Assembly: GCA_946122785.1 (NCBI GenBank)
Contig: CAMGYJ010000007.1
Coordinates: 2,124,909-2,188,908, forward strand
Length of the DNA stretch: 64,000 nucleotides
From: Linum tenue
Lineage: Eukaryota; Streptophyta; Magnoliopsida; Malpighiales; Linaceae
Direction: 5' to 3'
The translations under genes were made by a program, and so were the position numbers. How positions within the stretch are numbered: position 1 is the first letter of the stretch; each line of letters begins with the position of its first letter. Below, piece by piece: positions 11,410 through 21,110 of the stretch. Below the pieces are notes generated by a model, which worked only from the letters and a program-made list of their open reading frames with translations, searched no databases and had not been told where the DNA came from.

Positions 11410-12041
11410 CTTTCCATAATAACTAGGTTGAAAGATGTTCAATTCTTATTTTATTAAGATTTGTGTTTTGTAAATATGAAGGAATATGTTCAACAAAATA
11501 TAGAAGTTCACATAATACAATTGTCAATTGTGTGAATCGGTAAACTAAACAATATAACCTGAGATCAGTTCAAGAAAATTTGTGTTCAGCCACATGTAAG
11601 ACCATTGATGCTATTGAGTCAAACTTCTATTAAAAAACTGCAGTTTTAAGTCATGAGCATATATGAATAAATTAGACTCGATGGCAACTTAGGGCTTATA
11701 TTCGAAAATAGGACTCTGTGAAAAAATAAAAGATACTTATTTGAATAGTTGAAGAACTCACAAAAATTGTCGATCGATAAGAATTCAAAAAGAAAATGTA
11801 TTGCCAAAAATACATGTGATTGAGTAGTCGGATAATTCACAAATATTCTCAATCTATATGAATCCGAATACGGAAAACGCATTGTCGAATACACGTGAGC
11901 CTAATTCGAGTGGCCAATCGCCTTCTGGTTGAATAGTCCGAGAATTCATAAAAAAATGTCAATAAATAAGAATTCGAAAATGAAATGTACATCATCGAAA
12001 TATGCTGTCAAATAGAAACGAAGATATCAATTTTAGGATAA
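11410..12041. repeat. spacer with degenerate ~90-bp tandem repeats
   Basis: No gene is seen. Between about 11745 and 12005 three decayed copies of a unit follow one another. Each has GAA/GAATTCAC or AATTCATAAAA, then GTCRATMRATAAGAATTC, then a GAAAATG..TATTGCC or ATTGTCGAA tail. The rest is AT-rich. Confidence 0.45.
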
Positions 12042-13359
12042 CTAGGTTTTTAGCCCGCGCTCTGCCGCGACAAGAAATTAATAATTTATTTGAAATCAAA
12101 TAATTATTAAGATAAGATATCTCCATAAATTTCATTTAGTTTATTAATACTTACGAATAGCATATGTCATACATTTGTTTAAGTGATACACAATAAATAA
12201 CTATGTCTTCATAAGGTTTACATAAAGTTCAATCATTATGGAAGACTTACATAATATTTTTATTTAATTTATATATACAAAATGATAATATTTTCATAAG
12301 GTTTACGTTGTGTGTTAATCATTAAGGAAGACTCATGTGATATATTTGTTTACATAATAGCTATCACTTTATATTTGTTATAGAATGTTGTTTATGCAAT
12401 AGAACGTTGTTATATGAATCTTTCATAATGTGTGGTCTAATAATAAGATCAAGTTATAGAAAGTATCATTTCATGACTTTGTAATATGTAAATGTTATAG
12501 AGTGTTGGTACGTAGGATTAAAACTATTATGTCAAAATTTACTAAACTTGTTGAACTTTTGCATAATTAAAATTGATGACGTGTTAATTATTTTAGTTAA
12601 AATAATGGAATTTCAGGTAATAATTTAATATTTTCATATTATTTAGCAATAAATATTGAAAATAAAGAAAAATGAGCTTATGGTAAACCGTAAAAATAAA
12701 GGAATTTTTTTTAAATATCAATGAGGTTATGATAAATTTGTGTATTGCAAATTAAACTCCTTGTAAACATAGGGTAAAAATTTAATTTTTTAGTAATGAA
12801 TAGTAAAACTAACAATGAGCTTATAATAAACCGTGAAAAAAAATATTTTTCATTAAATAACAATGAACTTATGATAAACAGTAAAAATAAAGGAGTGTTC
12901 ATTAAATAACAATGAGCTTATGATAAAATTGGATGTAGGAGTTCAAAACTTCTTGTGAACAGTACCCGTTACAGAAATGGTTTCAAATGAAATATTGATC
13001 ATAATTTTTAAGAGTGAACATGTAATTTTGCTTTTAATTATATATATAATAATGACTACCTTAACATTTGTTTATTATATTTATTAATTATTATATAATG
13101 ATGTTACGTAAGACTTTCGTAATGTGTGGTCTAATAATAAAATCATTTTATGAAAAGTATTAGGGATATTTTTAGACATTTTTATCACCCAAACCAAGAT
13201 TCGACAGTGGTTGACGGTTATTGGATGAATGTTTTAACAGAATGACATGTTTGATTATTTTGCCAAAATATACGGGCATGTTTGTTGTAAAAAATAGCAG
13301 CGAGACATGTTTGATAAAACGACACAATAAAGAGGCATATTATGCCTATAACCTTTGTT
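12042..13359 (-). repeat. Helitron-like repeat tract, inverted relative to 1-2855
   Basis: The left edge reads CTAGGTTTTTAGCCCGCGCTCTGCCGCG. This is the reverse complement of a CGCGG-x-GCGCGGGC hairpin followed by CTAG, the form of a Helitron 3' end. The interior repeats words of the 1-2855 tract in reverse orientation (AATGTGTGGTCTAATAATA at 12428 and 13117). The right edge abuts the MYB3R copy B breakpoint at about 13360. No Rep/helicase gene is present, so any element is non-autonomous. Exact 5' end unresolved. Confidence 0.5.
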
Positions 13360-13983
13360 TCATGAACTCCTTCCTCCCCGGTCCAAGGGTCGACACAGAA
13401 ATTTCAGTTGAGGTACTACTACCACTTCTAGTTCTTACATGTCGTTCTCCAAAATTTTCAGCATTCTTTTTGGAGAATCGTATCAATCACTTCATCTTTT
13501 CAGGATATGGGATATCTTCTGAGCCCGGGGGACAGAAGCTATGATGCCATTACACTTTTGAAGCAGTTCAGCGAGCAAACTGCTGCTGCTTGTGCTGATG
13601 CGTTGGAAGTTCTTGGGGATGAAACCCCTGAAACCATATCCAAAGGAAGGCGGTGCCAGAAGAACACCGTCTCGGACCAAGAAAAACAACGATGGAGATC
13701 GCGACATTAGTGGCTCCGTTTTGGCCAATATCTCTGTATGTGTTGATGGTTTTTTTTACAATGGATTTATTATGTATATGCAGTATGCATAGCTACTTAA
13801 TCACTTTGGAATCTTTTTTTCTCCCTTTTCTTGTAGCAGAAGGAAGGCCGAGTTTTGGACTTCAGCGAATGCGGGACGCCTGAGAAAGGTAAGGAGAAAG
13901 GGAAATTTTCTTCTACTACAGGTGCAACGAGCAGCTTGTCGAGTCCTTCCACTTCTTCCCACCTGTTGAAGAATTTCAGATAG
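13360..13983 (+). pseudogene. MYB3R 3' fragment (copy B)
   Basis: This is a second copy of the MYB3R tail, about 95 percent like copy A by eye. It starts inside the exon that encodes MNSFLPGPRVDTEIS and has the next two exons at about 13504-13735 and 13840-13983. It lacks the transposon-bearing upstream part of that exon. An extra A in the exon around 13682-13686 shifts the frame (DQE then KQRWRSRH and stop), where copy A reads DQENNDGD. Copy B is therefore a pseudogene even as a fragment. Confidence 0.87.
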
Positions 13984-15188
13984 CAGAGGAAGAAAGCCAA
14001 GAAGGGAAGGAAAAGAGAAGAAGGAAAACAGTTTTAGGCTGTGGGAAATTCTATTGTTTATAGTAACACCAAAATATAGATGTATGTATGCATTTTGTCA
14101 GGAATCCGGTTTTCGTTAAGAACCTTCAATCTAGTCTGAACTCATTCAATGTTGTTCATCGCAGTCTCTCCCATCAGGTTCAAAAGAAAAGAGAAACAGA
14201 GTATTTTTCCTTTTCATTGTGTCTCGTCCATTTACCTCGGTCTGTTTGGAATTAGTTTCGTCTTAATCTATCAGGAATAGTGCGATCAATACGTTCAGTA
14301 GACAATGCAAGTCTATGTTTCCCGACAACAATGAGGTTGCTTGTACCAGAGGCAATGCAAGGATGATTCAATTGGAGGGAAGAAATGGAACAGTGAAGCC
14401 TTCACCTTGTAAGTACATTCTATGCACCAGCTGGGGTGTTGTTGATGCTACTATGGTCTGAGAGTTGAGAAGCAGAGTTACCGAGCCAAGTCCATCATAC
14501 TTGGCTGATTGCAAACGATTTGGAAGAGAAGTTCAAAGCTCTCAAGGAGCACAGGAAACGTACTAATGGCAAGCAGATGTATAGGGATCATATGGTACTC
14601 ATACAGTAAAATTCCAATAGGAGTCTCTTTTGGGTTCTGAGAGGTAAGAAACAAAAGTTACAGGATGGAGTATCTCACTGTTTTTAGCCACTCCTTGTTT
14701 ATATCGTAGAAATTTCTTCTTCATAGCAGATATATTATTCTGAATCTCCCACCGAGTATACCGAAATTTCGCCATTATGAAACTATGCCAGATTGAGCTT
14801 GTAAGAACACAACAACAGAAGACAAGACAGTGTTGAGGAGTTTGCTGCTGCAAATGAATCTGTTACTTCAAGCCAGTGACAGCTGCATTATTACAAAATC
14901 TCTCACTATCAGGCCCAACTCCAAAATATTACAAAGTGTACGAGAACGAAATTAAAAACACAAAACTAGTGCGACAGGATGGAAGTTCAAGCTGGTGGTC
15001 GAAAACAATCAAGATGCAACTATCGGCAAGAAACATAGAATGCAATTGTGAAATTTGATCCAAGAGAACAAGTTTGTACGCCATAGACGTCTCACAAATG
15101 AATGTGCAGACTTGATAGTGTCATTAGAGTGATCACTAGCTTGACAACATCCTGCAGTGACAAAATCAAGCAATGTCGGATACCACTT
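13984..15188. other. noncoding spacer with NLR 3' flank copy
   Basis: Bases 13984-14280 match the MYB3R 3' flank of unit A, and 14640-15188 match the NLR 3' flank at 5590-6250. Between them, 14281-14639 has no counterpart in unit A. A short coding-like stretch there (about 14515-14608 plus, ANDLEEKFKALKEHRKRTN then stop) was not identified and may be a remnant of an unrelated gene or element. Confidence 0.5.
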
Positions 15189-15440
15189 TTATATTAGTTC
15201 AAAGAATATGTTCATTAACGTAGTCGAGAAGAAATGAAGAATGTACCTCGGAGACGGAGTACCAAAGGGTAGTTCTTCTTTTGCCTCGTCCTCATCATTC
15301 TTATCTTCTCTTTTCCTCGCCCTCATCATAATTATAAAAAACGTCATCATCATCATCTCCCTGACTGAATAATTGTTGTTGTTGTTGTTGTTGTTGTTCT
15401 TCTTCTTCTTCTCCTTCAAGCTGCAAAAAGGTACGTAGTA
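15189..15440 (-). pseudogene. NLR 3'-end relic
   Basis: This is a third copy of the very end of the NLR gene: the acidic/Gln microsatellite followed by a sequence encoding EELPFGTPSPRYIL, which matches the NLR1 and NLR2 endings (IPTPRYILLNY, IPSPRYILLNY). The NB-ARC and LRR parts are absent. At about 15440 it joins eIF3l-like sequence directly. It marks an NLR copy lost by deletion or an incomplete duplication. Confidence 0.8.
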
Positions 15441-15454
15441 CACTTAATCATCAT

Positions 15455-15900
15455 GGGTTAACATGATTAATAGATCAAATCTTCTTCTAGTACATCATAA
15501 GCAGGAAGCATACCTTTACAATTTGCCGCAAGAAGAAATCTCCATATCAAGTCACTGGTTTGAGTCCACAACATGTATCTCGTCCTGCAATGGCCAAAAA
15601 GATACAGAGATGTTAGATAATATATTTATTTTTTTTGAGAACCTACGGTATATGCTTAACAATCTCCAAAAGTACATTGAATCAAAGAGGCAGGGGCTTG
15701 TGTCATACATCATTAATGTAGAAGTCGACATCGACATCGGAGATAATCCTTCGATCAGAATCAACAACATGAGTCTTGTGCTTGTACGTCATCAATGTCA
15801 TCCTGAAAAACAATACAGTTGCTTGAATATCTGCTTCCATAGACAGGATACCAAGGCAAAAACTTTTCCAGGAATAGAGCCTTTACCTTAAGATATTACT
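15455..15900 (-). pseudogene. eIF3l exon 6-7 fragment
   Basis: This resembles 21205-21650 of the intact eIF3l gene. Exon 7 is at about 15530-15598 and exon 6 at about 15715-15808, with the splice signals still recognisable. The donor side of exon 5 is at about 15887-15895. Substitutions and small indels are many. It lies between an NLR relic and the NLR2 3' flank, so eIF3l sequence was copied into the resistance block at least twice (see also 2858-3120). Confidence 0.82.
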
Positions 15901-16338
15901 TCATGTCCAGGAAGTACGCACAGCTCCAGAATACAACAAAGGTTACAAGAAGCAAGTACATAACACACAAAACTAGCACGCACAACATCGAAGTTCAAGG
16001 AAAAGAAGCAATGCAGCTATTGCCACGAAACATAAAACGAAATAGTCTAATTTTGATCCAAGAGAACAAGCTTGTACGCCATAGAGGTCTCACAAATGAA
16101 TGTGCAGACTTCGATAGTGATCCTACTTCGTCGGATATTTATGGAAGCTGCGATAAGTCTCGTGGGTATGCATCAAAAATACCCGTCATAAAAGAGAGAA
16201 CGTTTGCTAACTAGTCGAGAAAGCATCTCTGGAATAGGTTACAAGTGAGTCTCGCAATGCAATCTGACCACATCCTGCAGTCATAAAATCAATCAATGGA
16301 GGAGACCTCTTTCATATTTTTTTCAAAGAATACGTTCA
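15901..16338. other. NLR2 3' flank
   Basis: Noncoding sequence homologous to 5900-6250 and 14930-15188. Conserved blocks such as AACAAGCTTGTACGCCA and GTTACAAGTGAGTCTCGCAATGCAAT suggest transcribed 3' sequence of the NLR family. No open frame is supported. Confidence 0.6.
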
Positions 16339-19300
16339 TTAAAACATGTAGTTAAGAAGAATGTACCTTGGAGACGGAATGCACGAGGATAGTCCTTCTT
16401 CTTCCTCGTCATCATTATCATCATCATCATCTTCTTCTTCTTCCTCGCAATCATCATTATTATCAGCATCGTCAACATCTTCTTCTTCACTGAATAATTC
16501 TTGTTGTTGTTGTTGTTCTTCTTCTTCTTCTTCTTCTTCTTCTCCTCCACTTGCTTCTTGTTCTTGAAGTTGGTTTTCGTCTGCTGGCTCTTCTACTCTC
16601 ATGTAGTTACCGTCCCTTTGTACTTTGGTGCCATCAATATCAATCTTCCGAATGTGAGCAACTTTGGGCCAGTCCTCGGCCGTTCTACTCTTCAATCTGG
16701 CTGATAGAAAATGACAGCCGCTTACTATCAGAGTATCTAGCGCTGTAAGCTTGGGTAGCCATTTTGGCAAGCACTTCAGACCGTCGCAATCATGAATCGA
16801 CAGCACCTGCAAGTTAGAGGAATGCTGAAGCCACTCTGGTAGACGCTTTATCCCTGGAAGATGAAAGATATAAAAGCGACGGAGGTTTGAAAGGGCAGAG
16901 AACTGGAGGGAAGTGAGATGTTGTTGTTGACTAGTAGCCGGTGGATACAGATTCATTAGGTTCGGGCAACCCCATATCCACAAATATTCAAGGGATGCAA
17001 GATGAGGCAGTAAACCTTGCGGCAAAATTCGAAGGCCTCTTATCTCGCAAATTGTCAGATTCTTGATCCGCGAAGGGGAGCTGGGTGGTGGAAATGAGGC
17101 AACAAACTGGTCCAACAGTTTGCGGTCAACATAATTTAAGTAAACCGTATCAATATCCGCCGAAATATGAGGAAGCCGTACCAGTTTCGGGCACTTCTCA
17201 ATGCGGAGATCTGAAAGAGAAGGGAACTGCGGCATTTCTATCTCTGTGGTTGACCTCCAGCTTACTAGTCTGGGGCAGTTGCGAATCCAGAGATATTTCA
17301 AGCGGGGAAGAAACTGCCCAGCGTCATCCTCGATGTACTTTAAGCGACCTAAATTAGACAATGTCAAGCGAATCAGATTCTGGAGAGTAGTAGAGAACCA
17401 GCTAGGTAGACTGTGACCGCCATAACCATTCAGCTTTAGCTCCTTCAAATTCTTATGTGGCTCCAACGCCTTTAGTACCCCAACATCCCTGCCAGCAAAA
17501 ACTCGTCTCGGTAAGCTCCACTTCAATGTCAAGGCTTGAAGATGTTGCTTCCGAAACAAACTTGCTGCTTTCGCTTCAGCCTCATCCTTCACCAATTCCA
17601 GATTTCTGATCTCCAATTCTTCACTTAGATTGTCGAGATGCTCCAGCTCGCTGATTCTAGCTGCGACTGCCCCATGTGAATAGTCTGATGGAGCTGACAC
17701 AACGAATAGGGACAATTCTCTTAGACGAGTGAGACGCCCGATCCCAAGTGGCAAGCCTTTCAAACTCGAACACCGAACAAGGCTAAGAAACTCGAGATCA
17801 GTCAATTTCACAATATCTCTTGGCAATTGCTCGAGATTCTCACAATAATTTAGTATGAGCACTTGTAAATTTACTAGTATCGTAATCTCGCCTGGGAGCA
17901 CCTCCATAAGGTTGTGACCAAGATTTAGGTACCTGAGATGTGTCAACTTATGGATGGAGCGGGCCACACTCTCCAGTTTAGCACCGTGGAGACTTAAAAC
18001 TCTCAGCCTAGTATTATTTGAGAAGATCATCTCACAGTTCTGCTCCTCGATGCCACCAATGCCATAATAGGGTGTATTTATAGGAAGAAAAGTCCGCAGT
18101 ACTGTTGCACTAGCCAACGCATCTGGAGCTTTCCATGTCTCTGTTGGTTTTTCTTCAAAATCAAATGATATGTGTCGAAGCCTATCAGAATTGCCACGAC
18201 CTTCCATCGAATCTAAAGCTTTTAAAGCTACGATCTCCTCACTTGCAATCCCCAGGGCTACATCATGCATCAAATCATGCATCTTACACCACTTTACATT
18301 CCCCCATGCATCACTTTTTGGCTCTTGGAAAAAGAACCTAGACAGCAAACTCTTGAAATATTCAACTCCGACCTCAAATGAAGCAGATGACGATTGACTA
18401 GAGTTGATAAATCCTTGCCCCATCCAAATTTGCACCAACAATTTCACATCAATATCAAAATCTTTCGGAAACAAGCTGCAATAAACAAAACATGATTTCA
18501 GTTCAGAAGGCAGATTGTCATAACTCAATTTAAGAGTACCCAAAATCTTTCTCTCATCATCCCCATCAAACATTGCTTGTTTATCTCTTATAGCCACCCA
18601 ATCAACAATGTTGCTCTTAGATGAAAGGGCACCTGCAATCACCCTTATGGCCAAAGGAACTCCCATGCACCTTCTCATGACCTCTTTCCCTATGTATACA
18701 AATCTTTCACCACTTTCCACTTCACCCTTAAATGCTATTTGTTCAAACAAAACCCACGATTCTTGCTCAGATAAACCTTTTAGCTTGTGTGGTTTAATCC
18801 CCTTCGTTGCGAAGTAATTCGCGACACCTCCAAGACGAGTAGTGACGATAATTTTGCTACCAGCTGCCTCGACCTGCAACCAAAAGCTCATCAAGCTATC
18901 CCACTTGCCCTTGTAGTCACCATGATCCCAAACATCATCCAACACTAACAAGAACCTCTTATTACCCATCTCCTTCTTAAGTTCCCCCTTCAAGATGTCC
19001 AAGTCAAGATCTTCCACTTTACGTTTGGTTATAGACTCCAACATCTTCCTCACCAATAGTGCTTGATCGAAATTATCCGAAACACATATCCAAATTTTTA
19101 ACTGAAAACAAGTAGACACATTCTTATCGTTGTAGATACACTGAGCCAAAGCGGTTTTCCCGAGACCCCCCATTCCAAGAATCGGAATAACCTCAATTTT
19201 CTGCTCATCGTTGGTCGATGACAACAACATAGCAATTATTTTCTTCTTATCTTCCTCCCTCCCAACAAATCCATATGGAACAAAGGAGTCAGTCTGCCTC

Positions 19301-19761
19301 TCGTGCTTGATCGCAGCAGCAGCAGCCGGATCTTGAAGGCGCGTTTCAAGATTAAACTTCCTCCGATTCTCATCAATCTCATCTAGCTTGGTCCTGATGG
19401 CCTTCAACCGATGAGCCATCACAAGACCACTAACCAATTGGTTGGAACGCGTAAAGAAGAGGCATACCTCGTTCACACAGCGATTCCCATCATTCCTTCG
19501 TTGCTTCAAGAGTGCCTCCGTGGAGAAATCATCCAGCAAGTCATCAGCATCATAAAGGACCTGTTTCAGTTCATCGAGCCAGTCTCGAACCTGATGGTTC
19601 ATACCCGATTGCTCATCAGCATCCAACAACACCGCACGTATCGAGGAAACTGTGCTTTTCAGTTTCAGAAAATCGCTCTTAAAGCTCCACAGGAGACCCG
19701 CTTGCTCTGCAGCAAGGGGAGCCAGCTTCTTGAGGATCGCCTCAGCAACAGCGAATGCCAT
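16339..19761 (-). CDS. CC-NBS-LRR disease resistance protein (NLR2)
   Basis: Paralogue of NLR1, 1140 residues in one exon, closely similar along its length. The CC, NB-ARC and LRR parts are collinear: GMGGLGKT, RFLLVLDDVWDHG, GSKIIVTTRLG, GVPLAIRVIAG, CFVYCSLFPKDFD and MHDLMHDVALG are all present, so nucleotide binding should be intact. The start at 19761 is chosen because MAFAVAEAILKKL aligns with NLR1. The frame stays open upstream to 19995, but that part has no NLR1 counterpart and is probably leader. The acidic/Gln tail differs in unit number from NLR1 and contains DDADNNDDCEEEE. The same CCAAG/GTACAT donor-like site lies at the end (about 16364). LRR residues differ more than the NB-ARC, as expected for recognition surfaces. 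Confidence 0.93.
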   Translation of the reverse strand: MAFAVAEAILKKLAPLAAEQAGLLWSFKSDFLKLKSTVSSIRAVLLDADEQSGMNHQVRDWLDELKQVLYDADDLLDDFSTEALLKQRRNDGNRCVNEVCLFFTRSNQLVSGLVMAHRLKAIRTKLDEIDENRRKFNLETRLQDPAAAAAIKHERQTDSFVPYGFVGREEDKKKIIAMLLSSTNDEQKIEVIPILGMGGLGKTALAQCIYNDKNVSTCFQLKIWICVSDNFDQALLVRKMLESITKRKVEDLDLDILKGELKKEMGNKRFLLVLDDVWDHGDYKGKWDSLMSFWLQVEAAGSKIIVTTRLGGVANYFATKGIKPHKLKGLSEQESWVLFEQIAFKGEVESGERFVYIGKEVMRRCMGVPLAIRVIAGALSSKSNIVDWVAIRDKQAMFDGDDERKILGTLKLSYDNLPSELKSCFVYCSLFPKDFDIDVKLLVQIWMGQGFINSSQSSSASFEVGVEYFKSLLSRFFFQEPKSDAWGNVKWCKMHDLMHDVALGIASEEIVALKALDSMEGRGNSDRLRHISFDFEEKPTETWKAPDALASATVLRTFLPINTPYYGIGGIEEQNCEMIFSNNTRLRVLSLHGAKLESVARSIHKLTHLRYLNLGHNLMEVLPGEITILVNLQVLILNYCENLEQLPRDIVKLTDLEFLSLVRCSSLKGLPLGIGRLTRLRELSLFVVSAPSDYSHGAVAARISELEHLDNLSEELEIRNLELVKDEAEAKAASLFRKQHLQALTLKWSLPRRVFAGRDVGVLKALEPHKNLKELKLNGYGGHSLPSWFSTTLQNLIRLTLSNLGRLKYIEDDAGQFLPRLKYLWIRNCPRLVSWRSTTEIEMPQFPSLSDLRIEKCPKLVRLPHISADIDTVYLNYVDRKLLDQFVASFPPPSSPSRIKNLTICEIRGLRILPQGLLPHLASLEYLWIWGCPNLMNLYPPATSQQQHLTSLQFSALSNLRRFYIFHLPGIKRLPEWLQHSSNLQVLSIHDCDGLKCLPKWLPKLTALDTLIVSGCHFLSARLKSRTAEDWPKVAHIRKIDIDGTKVQRDGNYMRVEEPADENQLQEQEASGGEEEEEEEEEQQQQQELFSEEEDVDDADNNDDCEEEEEDDDDDNDDEEEEGLSSCIPSPRYILLNYMF
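16396..16555 (-). repeat. trinucleotide repeats encoding NLR2 acidic/Gln tail
   Basis: CTT/TTC, CAT/ATC and GTT repeats on the plus strand encode Glu, Asp/Asn and Gln runs in NLR2. The GTT run near 16500 gives QQQQQ and the CTT run near 16525 gives EEEEEEEEE. Lengths differ from NLR1. Confidence 0.85.
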
Positions 19762-20028
19762 TTTTGGCCAGAGAACTTGTGAGGAAAAGAGGTCCAAAGG
19801 CAAAGGAAGGAAGGAAGGGAGTATGTAAGAAAAATGGGATAAGATACTTCTCTGTGAAGGAAAGAAAGCAGAAGAGGATTGTATGAATCCAGTCCCATAA
19901 TACGGATTGTATAGTTGAGTGAGAGGCTGAGAGCTACCGATAATGAAGGCAGGGGACATGATGGTGACTGGAGTGGACACTGTATTTTCTTTCATCCGCT
20001 AGCGAACTTGCTTCTAGTCTCTCAGTCA

Positions 20029-20224
20029 ATGTAGTCAAAAGCGAGTTTCTACATAGAAACGTTTTGGTGATCTAGAAGCGTAAAATCGTAAGTTTTTAAG
20101 TTTTAATGCGGAGTTTTTAACTACATAAGCTATAAAAACTAAGATTTTGTGTAGAACCGTTTTAGTGATCTAGAAACGTAAAATCGTAAATTTTTAAATT
20201 TTAAAGCGCGATTTTGACTACATT
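20029..20224 (+). repeat. dimeric short inverted-end repeat
   Basis: Two head-to-tail units of about 90 bp share AACG/ACCGTTTT-GTGATCTAGAA-CGTAAAATCGTAA. Outer ends are AATGTAGTCAAAA and the inverse TTTTGACTACATT. The same dimer occurs in the NPF intron at 45701-45900 and its two tandem copies, in the opposite orientation. It looks like a MITE family that is mobile as a dimer. No coding potential. Confidence 0.65.
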
Positions 20225-20330
20225 GGTCTCAGTTCATACTGATTTCCAACTAGGACACTAATCCCACGCTCCATCTCCATTCCAACATTACTGGTAGTTT
20301 ATCCGTAAGCCTTTGGGTCAACTAAGCTAA

Positions 20331-20739
20331 GCTGTGTTCATTGTTTTCTAAGATCGTTATTATCCTTGTATTCAAAAAAGAGATTCAACTCTAAGAGCAG
20401 TCTAACAGTTACGCGGGCTCTCATTATTAGCTAGCGCGCGATTTCCGCTGGGAAACGGGGGAATAACCCGTCCCCTTAAGCTGTGTTCATTGTTTTCTAA
20501 GATCGTTATTATCCTTGTATTGTTTGGAATCCATCGTAGAGTTGGGTAAAAAACGGCGTCGTATAGGATCACGGAGGAAAAAGAAGAAAAAATGTGGCTG
20601 CGATGATTCGAACGCGGGCTCTCATTATTAGCTAGCGCGCGATTTCCGCTGGGAAACGGGGGAATAACCCGTCCCCTTAAGCTGTGTTCATTGTTTTCTA
20701 AGATCGTTATTATCCTTGTATTGTTTGAAATCCATCGTA
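20331..20739. repeat. 201-bp tandem duplication with tRNA-like box B
   Basis: A 201-bp unit begins at 20411 and repeats from 20612 for about 128 bp (ACGCGGGCTCTCATTATTAG and the following bases). The word CTGTGTTCATTGTTTTCTAA occurs three times (about 20333, 20482 and 20690). On the minus strand GCGTTCGAATC (about 20605-20615) looks like a tRNA box B with CGCAGCCA after it, but no complete tRNA cloverleaf is present. Possibly a relic of a tRNA or SINE. Confidence 0.55.
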
Positions 20740-21110
20740 GTTTGATTTTTTTTTTTTTGTATACATAATAAATGAATTGTTCTTGTTAGGCTGACATAAA
20801 CTATCATTCAAAAATCAAAACCTTCCATCACCCAAATTCCGGCGTCTTTCGACCAATGCGAGCAAATATGACTGAAACCAATTCCAAACAAGACGAGGAA
20901 GAAAACCATGCCGCCAGCAACTAAACACAGGATCTAATCTATCCATTCCAAAGTCTTGACAGCGTGCTTCTTCCCGTCTTATAGAGCTGCAGCTTTTCAC
21001 TAGCTGACGTCAACACACGATTCATACGCAAAATGCGAATGAATATAACGAAATCTCTGCCGATGTCTGGTAGAACTACATGATCTGGTCGGATGAAAGA
21101 AAGGCAACAG

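Noticed and set aside
19762..19995. 78-residue N-terminal extension of NLR2
   Set aside because: No counterpart in NLR1, no domain; the conserved start MAFAVAEA at 19761 is preferred.
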